Shown: piece after piece, positions 6,534 through 11,385 of the stretch
Numbering within the stretch: the stretch's first letter is position 1
Layout of the letters: every line of letters begins with the position of its first letter
Assembly: GCA_030824295.1 (NCBI GenBank)
Contig: JAVBYA010000451.1
Coordinates: forward strand, 1-11,385
Reading direction: 5' to 3'
Length of the DNA: 11,385 nt
From: Bacteroidota bacterium
GTDB taxonomy: Bacteria > Bacteroidota > Ignavibacteria > UBA10030 > UBA8401
Position numbers and translations under genes: made by a program
Notes under the pieces: generated by a model
The model's input: only the letters and a program-made list of their open reading frames with translations
Told to the model about the DNA's origin: nothing
Database searches by the model: none

Positions 6534-6562
6534 TTGACAATTGGTTCTGCTGTCTTTATATT
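6534..6562 (+). promoter_or_regulatory. Consensus-like sigma-70 promoter
   Basis: Perfect -35 TTGACA (6534-6539), 17-bp spacer, -10 TATATT (6557-6562). Start of transcription is expected near 6569, giving a leader of about 300 bases before the secreted-protein gene at 6868. It is one of the two strongest promoter matches in the window. Confidence 0.65.
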
Positions 6563-6635
6563 CAATTCAACGCTTCTTATCTATATTTAACGGAAGTACT
6601 CGAATCGAATCAATTTGGTACACTCTTCATTGCAG

Positions 6636-6709
6636 CGACGATCCTCGTCGAACTCCTCATCTACCAGGCCAAAAAAATCGGCACACTGGCGACCGCCATT
6701 CCTTGCCGA
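6636..6709 (+). other. Leader hairpins upstream of the secreted-protein gene
   Basis: Hairpin 1: CGACGA (6636-6641), loop TCC, TCGTCG (6645-6650). Hairpin 2: outer arms TCGGCA (6678-6683) and TGCCGA (6704-6709) enclosing TGGC (6687-6690), loop GACC, GCCA (6695-6698). Neither is followed by a T-run. If the promoter at 6534-6562 is used, both would be in the 5' leader or in a separate small RNA. Confidence 0.4.
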
Positions 6710-6727
6710 CTAATTCAGTTGTGTAAC

Positions 6728-6756
6728 TTGACAAAGTAATTATAATGCTTTAATTT
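6728..6756 (+). promoter_or_regulatory. Second sigma-70-like promoter, proximal to the secreted-protein gene
   Basis: Perfect -35 TTGACA (6728-6733) with -10 TAATTT (6751-6756) at 17-bp spacing. A perfect TATAAT also lies at 6741-6746, but it is only 7 bp from that -35 and would need TTGTGT (6719-6724) as its -35 at 16 bp. Either reading gives transcription starting about 100-115 bases before ATG 6868. Confidence 0.5.
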
Positions 6757-6867
6757 CTTTTAATACTCTTTTTCTCAACAATAAAAACGCGCGGAAAGGA
6801 GAGTGACAAAGCGCACACGTTCAGCAGCATTAATCAACAAAACACACATCTACATTAGGAGGCAGCA

Positions 6868-8616
6868 ATGTCTAAAAACTTCCGTTACTTTTTGGTTGCA
6901 CTGTTAGTATTGTCAGTATCGGCAGTTGCCGGTACCAAGAAAGTTCCGATGGCGAAGATCGACAATCCGGCTACGTCGGATGTTTTCAAAGTTGATGATC
7001 GTAATCAGAGTGCTTTGATCACTTACACGCTTGTCGATTCACAGGCGAACGGTTTCGGTCCGGGCAACATCAACGTGAACCCGATCGCATACGATCCGTA
7101 CTCCAACTCCGTCGTCATCATTCATCGTGGCCGCGCAGTTTCTGGACAGGTCTTGTATGCATACTCAACCAACGGCGGCACCACGTGGGGCAACAAAGTC
7201 GGTCCTCTGCAGGGCGGACTTGCCGGAAACACCAACGGTCGTTATCCCTCCATCGCACTGCACAACCCGTCCAAAGCTGCTGATAAAGACAGCGTGCTTG
7301 TTCAGGCTGTGTTCCCGCTGCTCGTCGGCGGTGCGTTCGGTGGTATGATTTATTCGACCGATCCCGGTGTGGGCGCTGGTTCCCCGCTTGCTTCGATCGA
7401 CTCTGCCGGTGTTCCGTGGAGCTCCCAGATGACCTCCGGTTCTGTGTACGGTTCGTCCAACTTCGTGTTCGTTGCCAGCAACTTCTCTGACAATGGCCAC
7501 ATGTCGGTGTTCCGCACGACAGACGGTGTGACATTCACAAAATCCGACCCGGCTCAGATGGGTGCTGCGAAATTCTACAATGCGAACCTTGATGACGCTA
7601 GCGGCGTTGTGTATCAGGGCGGCAACTTCTACGTTGGCGTCTATGCACAGTTCGCAGCAGCAGTTGCTCCGGATACGGGTGCATTCACGCTTGGTATCTC
7701 CAAATCCACCGACGGCGGTGCGACCTGGTCCGAGTTCGACATCATTCCGCGTGCTGCACTGACGCCGGCATATGCAACGAACAACGGCTATCGCCGCATT
7801 GGTAATGACTTCGCAGTCGATGCAAATGGCGGTTACCATTGGCTCGTCACCGAGATCGATACCCTTGCCAGCCCCGACAAATGGAGCGTCTTCCATTACT
7901 ATAAAGCAGCAGGCGGAAGCTGGACCGCAACGAAAGTTCGCGACCTGGCTGAACACCGCAATTACTCCTACGGCACATTGGATCAGACCCGTACTGAGAA
8001 CATGCTTGCTCTTTCCGTTGACGGCAAGACCCTTGCTGCAAAATGGATCGAAGACGGCCGCGGCGCTACCTATGCTGATTCGCTTCCGATCGCTGACGTT
8101 TGGACCTCGACCTGGAAAGCGGGTTCAGGCTGGACGACTCCGGTCAACCGTACGAATACCCCCACCATCAACGATCAGTTGGTGCACATGGCACCGAACT
8201 TGAACAGCGCTGGCGAAGCATTCTTCTTCCGCAGCCAGGCTCTCTTGGATCAGGGTAACTATACGACGTATGATGTTGCGTCGTTCCCGAACGGTGTATA
8301 CTTCTCCAAAGATATGCTCGTTGGTGTACGGAAAGAACAGGGAATGGTTGCAGGTTCCTTCAACCTGACCCAGAACTATCCGAACCCCTTCAACCCCACC
8401 ACGAACATCCGGTTCTCCATCCCGGCGAACGCGTTGACGACCCTGAAGGTCTACAACATGGTCGGTCAGGAAGTTGCTACACTGGTGAACGGTCAGAAAG
8501 AAGCTGGCGTGTATTTTGTTGATTTCGACGGTTCGAAGCTTGCTTCGGGCGTGTATCTCTACAAACTGCAGTCCGGTTCCTATGTCGAGACCAAGAAGAT
8601 GGTCCTCGTGAAGTAA
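6868..8616 (+). CDS. Secreted Asp-box (BNR-like) repeat protein with T9SS C-terminal sorting domain
   Basis: 582-residue predicted cell-surface or extracellular protein. A Sec signal peptide covers about 1-22 (charged start, hydrophobic core VALLVLSVSAV, cleavage likely after AVAG or AVA). The body has Asp-box motifs typical of sialidase-fold beta-propellers: STNGGTTW (100-107), a degenerate RTTDGVTF (216-223) and STDGGATW (280-287). Asp boxes mark the fold, not an activity, and I see no basis to call it a sialidase. The C-terminal ~85 residues (from about 498) are a type A T9SS sorting domain: YPNPFNPTTNIRFSIP, LKVYNMVGQEVATLVNG, GVYLYKL, ending in a basic KKMVLVK. The T9SS machine would remove this domain during outer-membrane export. 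AGGAGG (6857-6862) lies 5 bases before the ATG, and two strong promoters precede it, suggesting high expression. Ligand or substrate is unknown. Confidence 0.88.
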   Translation: MSKNFRYFLVALLVLSVSAVAGTKKVPMAKIDNPATSDVFKVDDRNQSALITYTLVDSQANGFGPGNINVNPIAYDPYSNSVVIIHRGRAVSGQVLYAYSTNGGTTWGNKVGPLQGGLAGNTNGRYPSIALHNPSKAADKDSVLVQAVFPLLVGGAFGGMIYSTDPGVGAGSPLASIDSAGVPWSSQMTSGSVYGSSNFVFVASNFSDNGHMSVFRTTDGVTFTKSDPAQMGAAKFYNANLDDASGVVYQGGNFYVGVYAQFAAAVAPDTGAFTLGISKSTDGGATWSEFDIIPRAALTPAYATNNGYRRIGNDFAVDANGGYHWLVTEIDTLASPDKWSVFHYYKAAGGSWTATKVRDLAEHRNYSYGTLDQTRTENMLALSVDGKTLAAKWIEDGRGATYADSLPIADVWTSTWKAGSGWTTPVNRTNTPTINDQLVHMAPNLNSAGEAFFFRSQALLDQGNYTTYDVASFPNGVYFSKDMLVGVRKEQGMVAGSFNLTQNYPNPFNPTTNIRFSIPANALTTLKVYNMVGQEVATLVNGQKEAGVYFVDFDGSKLASGVYLYKLQSGSYVETKKMVLVK

Positions 8617-8632
8617 TCTTCACTGTTGTTCA

Positions 8633-8667
8633 CGCCGGTCGCCCTTTGCGGGGCGATCGGCGTCTTC
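8633..8667 (+). terminator. Strong hairpin after the secreted-protein gene (terminator or attenuator)
   Basis: A 12-bp stem, 8633-8644 CGCCGGTCGCCC with 8651-8662 GGGCGATCGGCG (one G-T wobble), closes a 6-base loop. It is followed by the weak pyrimidine run TCTTCT. It lies 16 bases after the stop codon. Partial termination would let some transcription reach the receptor gene, for which no convincing separate promoter was seen in the remaining 55 bases. Confidence 0.7.
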
Positions 8668-8722
8668 TGCGTCATGAATGTTGAACACCAACCCCACAAT
8701 CAACTATTTAAAGAAGGAAAAT

Positions 8723-11385
8723 ATGAAAAAGACTTTATTTTCTTCGGCACTGGTTCTGATCTTGCTTGGGACCAGTACTCTGTTTGCAGGTATCACCGGT
8801 AAACTTGCCGGTAATATCATCGACAAGGATACGAAGGAGCCGATCATCGGCGCGAGTGTCGTGATCGTCGGCACGAACTTCGGTTCTGCTGCAGACATCG
8901 AAGGCAACTACTTCATCCTGAATATCCCGCCGGGAACATATACTATCCGCGTCTCGGCGATCGGGTATCAATCGGCACTGTTCAAAAATGTGCAGATCAG
9001 CGTCGATGCGACCACGAAGATGGATGCGATCCTCGCGTCATCCGCTGTGGAATTGAAGGAACAGGTCGTCACCGCAGAGAGACCCCTGGTCGACAAATCA
9101 GTGACCGGTTCGATCCGGAAGCAGAATGCGAACGAGATCCGCGCGCTTCCCCGCGAGAACATCCAGGGCCTGGTTGCTCTGACGGTGGGCGTGGTGAACG
9201 GTGTGAACTTCCGCGGAAGCCGTAATACCGACAACGTGCTTCAGGTGGACGGTCTTCAGGTGAGCGACCCGCAGGTCGGATTCACCGGCGGTATCTTCCC
9301 CACGGTCTCGAACCTTGCGATCGAAGAAGTGCAGGTCATCACTGGCGGGTTCACTGCAGAGTACGGTAACGCACAGGGCGGTGTGATCAACTCCATCACC
9401 AAAGAAGGAAGCACGGAAGTCTATGAAGGAACGTTCCGATACAAACGTGATGTGGAAGAACTGAACGGCTCCTCCGACAAAGGGTACAAGCTGAACGGAA
9501 AGAACCAGAACCTGTTCGAGTTCAGTTTCGGCGGCGGAATTCCGATCGGAGCCCGCACGCGTTTCTTTATGGCCGGCAAAGGCGAGTATACGCAGTTCCG
9601 GGGCGATAACTATGCGTTCCTTGACCCCAATGGCCGCAACATCGGCAAGCGTCCGCACGACCGGTTCGCAGAACGTTCGGTGAACTTGAAAGTGACATCC
9701 AACCCGACGGATGAGATCAAATTGTCCGTCAGCGGATTCAGCGGTAAGGCATTATGGGAGAATTCATCCTGGACATGGCTCTATGGTGATTACACCCAGC
9801 AGCCGAGCTTCATGCAGTCGAACAATCAGTTCTTCACCCGTGTATCGCATACGCTGAGCAACGCGACATTCTACGAAGCGACGGTGTCGTACTTCTCCCA
9901 GGAGTTCAATTCAGGGAAGAAGAATGAAGCAAATGATTACAATATGCTGTTCGATTCCTTCGAGATGTATGGGATCGTTGATGCAGACAACGATGGTATC
10001 ATCGATCGCTACGCCCCGGTAGGGAACAGCGGTTTCGGTATCAATCCCATTACCGGCAAACGTGAGGGATCGTCCTACAGTCAGGGTAACCAGAACCCGT
10101 ACGGCGTCCGCGGAAGCACGGCAAGCGTTATCTCGTTCATCAATTTCGGGAATGACCGCACGCTGCAGAACCGGAAATCGGAATACTACTCACTCGGCGG
10201 AACGATCTCCAGTCAGGTGGATAATAACAACTTGATCAAGACCGGTTTCGAAGTGAAGGCGCATAATGTGTTCCGCGAGTATAATAGTCTGCCGTGGGAT
10301 GCGAACCCGTTCGATGACAAATATGAATATGCACCGATTCAGGGGTATGCATTCGTGCAGGATAAATTGGAATACCAGGGTATCATCGTGAATGCCGGTC
10401 TCCGGTATGATTATCTCGATCCCCAGGCGAGCAAGATCGCAAACATCCTGAAACCGGGCAATCCGCCTGTCACCACGGATGTTCCGATGAAATCGCAGAT
10501 CAGCCCCCGTTTTGGCGTTTCGTTCCCGCTGTCCGAACGGTCGAAATTCAATTTGAACTACGGCTGGTACATGCAGGAGCCGGTGTTGACCCGTTTGTAT
10601 GAATCCATCACCACCTACGACCTGTCCCGCGGTAACCAGATCTTTGGAAACCCGGATCTCGATCCGCAGCGCACAAAAGCGTTCGAGATCGGTTACGCTA
10701 ACCAGCTCACCGATCTGTTTGTGATCGATGCGACGGCATATTATAAAGATCTCTATAATATCGAAGGCGTAACGTTCGTTCCGGCAGTGCCGAGTTCGTT
10801 CACGATGTATACCACCAGTGAGTATGGTAACTCGCGCGGTGTTGAAGTGAGTCTGCGTAAACAGCTGGCAAACTTCTGGCGTGCACAGGTCTCGTATGCA
10901 TATTCGATCTCCAAAGGGACTGCATCGAGCGTGACCACCAACTATCAGCTCGTGACCAACGGCCCGCCGGATCCGTATACCGGCGAGAACCGCGTGTATC
11001 CGCTGACCGATTACTATCTTGATTTCGATCGTCGTCATGTGATCAATTTCATCTTGGATTTCGTGGTCCGCGAGGATGAAGGTCCGGCGATCGGCGGAGT
11101 GCATTTCCTGGAGAACACCAATTTGAACTTCACGACAGTGTTCCAGACCGGAACGCCGTATACTCGTATCGATTATTACGGCCGTCAGGTCGGTGAGTTC
11201 AACGGTGCACGCCGCCCCTCATTCACCCAGACCGATATGCGCATCAGCCGTGATATTCCGCTCTCATCTGTGTTCGGCAGCAGCTTCAGCAAATTGACGC
11301 TGACCCTGTTCGCAGATGCGACCAACCTGTTCAACCGTGTGGAGGCTACCGATGTGTATGCTATCACCGGAGTTGCAGACAACGA
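8723..11385 (+). CDS. TonB-dependent outer-membrane receptor with carboxypeptidase-regulatory-like domain (3' end outside window)
   Basis: The reading frame is open from ATG 8723 to the window edge, giving 887 residues without a stop. The ribosome site AAGGAAA lies just upstream. Signal peptide about 1-22 (MKKTLFSSALVLILLG...LFA). A carboxypeptidase-regulatory-like beta-sandwich (about 26-105) has DKDTKEPIIGASV and IEGNYFILNIPPGTYTI. The TonB plug (about 112-230) starts at EQVVTAERP and contains FRGSR (164-167 region), VDGLQV and GGFTAEYGNAQGGVINS (208-224). The beta-barrel follows; near the edge FADATNLFNRV (residues around 870) is typical of the last barrel strands, so little is missing. 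A DADNDGIID stretch (D420-D428) resembles a calcium-binding loop, probably on an outer loop. It would import or help secrete an unknown ligand using TonB energy. It follows the T9SS-secreted protein on the same strand by 106 bases, so the two may work together. Confidence 0.93.
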   Translation, partial: MKKTLFSSALVLILLGTSTLFAGITGKLAGNIIDKDTKEPIIGASVVIVGTNFGSAADIEGNYFILNIPPGTYTIRVSAIGYQSALFKNVQISVDATTKMDAILASSAVELKEQVVTAERPLVDKSVTGSIRKQNANEIRALPRENIQGLVALTVGVVNGVNFRGSRNTDNVLQVDGLQVSDPQVGFTGGIFPTVSNLAIEEVQVITGGFTAEYGNAQGGVINSITKEGSTEVYEGTFRYKRDVEELNGSSDKGYKLNGKNQNLFEFSFGGGIPIGARTRFFMAGKGEYTQFRGDNYAFLDPNGRNIGKRPHDRFAERSVNLKVTSNPTDEIKLSVSGFSGKALWENSSWTWLYGDYTQQPSFMQSNNQFFTRVSHTLSNATFYEATVSYFSQEFNSGKKNEANDYNMLFDSFEMYGIVDADNDGIIDRYAPVGNSGFGINPITGKREGSSYSQGNQNPYGVRGSTASVISFINFGNDRTLQNRKSEYYSLGGTISSQVDNNNLIKTGFEVKAHNVFREYNSLPWDANPFDDKYEYAPIQGYAFVQDKLEYQGIIVNAGLRYDYLDPQASKIANILKPGNPPVTTDVPMKSQISPRFGVSFPLSERSKFNLNYGWYMQEPVLTRLYESITTYDLSRGNQIFGNPDLDPQRTKAFEIGYANQLTDLFVIDATAYYKDLYNIEGVTFVPAVPSSFTMYTTSEYGNSRGVEVSLRKQLANFWRAQVSYAYSISKGTASSVTTNYQLVTNGPPDPYTGENRVYPLTDYYLDFDRRHVINFILDFVVREDEGPAIGGVHFLENTNLNFTTVFQTGTPYTRIDYYGRQVGEFNGARRPSFTQTDMRISRDIPLSSVFGSSFSKLTLTLFADATNLFNRVEATDVYAITGVADN

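Larger units (their letters stand above)
6318..6867. other. 550-base divergent intergenic region
   Basis: No convincing gene lies here. It holds the leader and candidate promoter of the minus-strand signalling operon (6318-6394), an A-rich and G-rich stretch with a GACCT-CAGG-AGGTC inverted repeat (6458-6471), two plus-strand sigma-70-like promoters, and hairpins at 6636-6709. The ribosome site AGGAGG (6857-6862) of the secreted-protein gene is at its right end. A 70-codon plus-strand frame at 6527-6739 begins inside the first promoter and has no ribosome site, so I did not call it. Confidence 0.6.

Noticed and set aside
6527..6739. 70-codon plus-strand frame in the intergenic region
   Set aside because: It starts within the 6534-6562 promoter, has no ribosome site, and its translation looks like random AT-rich sequence despite some hydrophobic stretches.
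6796..6860. Possible GTG-started upstream ORF after AGGAGA in the leader
   Set aside because: The purine motif is only about one base from the GTG, too close to act as its ribosome site, and the frame shows no protein character.
7118..7956. Overlapping minus-strand frames within the secreted-protein gene
   Set aside because: Shadow frames opposite a gene with a signal peptide, Asp boxes and a T9SS tail; no independent start signals.
8681..8710. Promoter-like TTGAAC ... TATTTA before the receptor gene
   Set aside because: The spacer is 18 bp, and the predicted transcript would start inside the ribosome site, leaving no usable leader.
10190..11104. 304-codon open frame on the minus strand
   Set aside because: Fully antisense to the TonB receptor barrel, whose frame has clear family motifs; the minus translation has no recognisable domain or ribosome site and follows from the GC-biased codon use of the real gene.

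Overview
The window looks like chromosome from a member of the FCB group, most likely an Ignavibacteria/Chlorobi-type lineage. The evidence is a C-terminal type IX secretion (T9SS) sorting domain with the YPNPFNPTT signature, a TonB-dependent receptor with an N-terminal carboxypeptidase-regulatory-like domain, a LytS/LytTR two-component pair, and moderate-to-high GC codon use with clear AGGAGG-type ribosome sites on several genes. The lineage is an inference from protein style; no rRNA is present. I see no tRNA, CRISPR array, insertion sequence or phage module.

Left part, plus strand (1-3636). The intrinsic terminator of an unseen upstream gene is followed by engB (ribosome-biogenesis GTPase). 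Next come a class V PLP aminotransferase and serA (phosphoglycerate dehydrogenase with a C-terminal ACT domain). The last two probably form a serine-biosynthesis unit in which the alanine-glyoxylate-type aminotransferase stands in for SerC. Two hairpins with identical 7-bp arms flank serA; the downstream one is a good terminator and also closes off the convergent minus-strand operon.

Middle part, minus strand (6317 down to 3635). This is a four-gene signalling operon in the order CI-type helix-turn-helix regulator, four-helix membrane LytS-type histidine kinase, 43-residue single-span membrane peptide with its own strong ribosome site, and LytTR response regulator. Gaps are 58, 111 and 93 bases, and the 111-base gap can fold into a long nested stem. 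A perfect 9-bp direct repeat with a 12-bp spacer lies just upstream of the first gene, which is the geometry of LytTR-type DNA sites.

Right part, plus strand (6534-11385). A 550-base divergent intergenic region carries two consensus-like sigma-70 promoters and two hairpins. It leads into a 582-residue secreted protein with Asp-box (BNR-like) repeats and a T9SS sorting tail. After a strong hairpin comes a TonB-dependent receptor whose gene runs off the right edge (887 codons present). A plausible reading, inferred only from layout, is that the signalling operon senses envelope state and regulates itself and/or the divergent secreted-protein/receptor pair.
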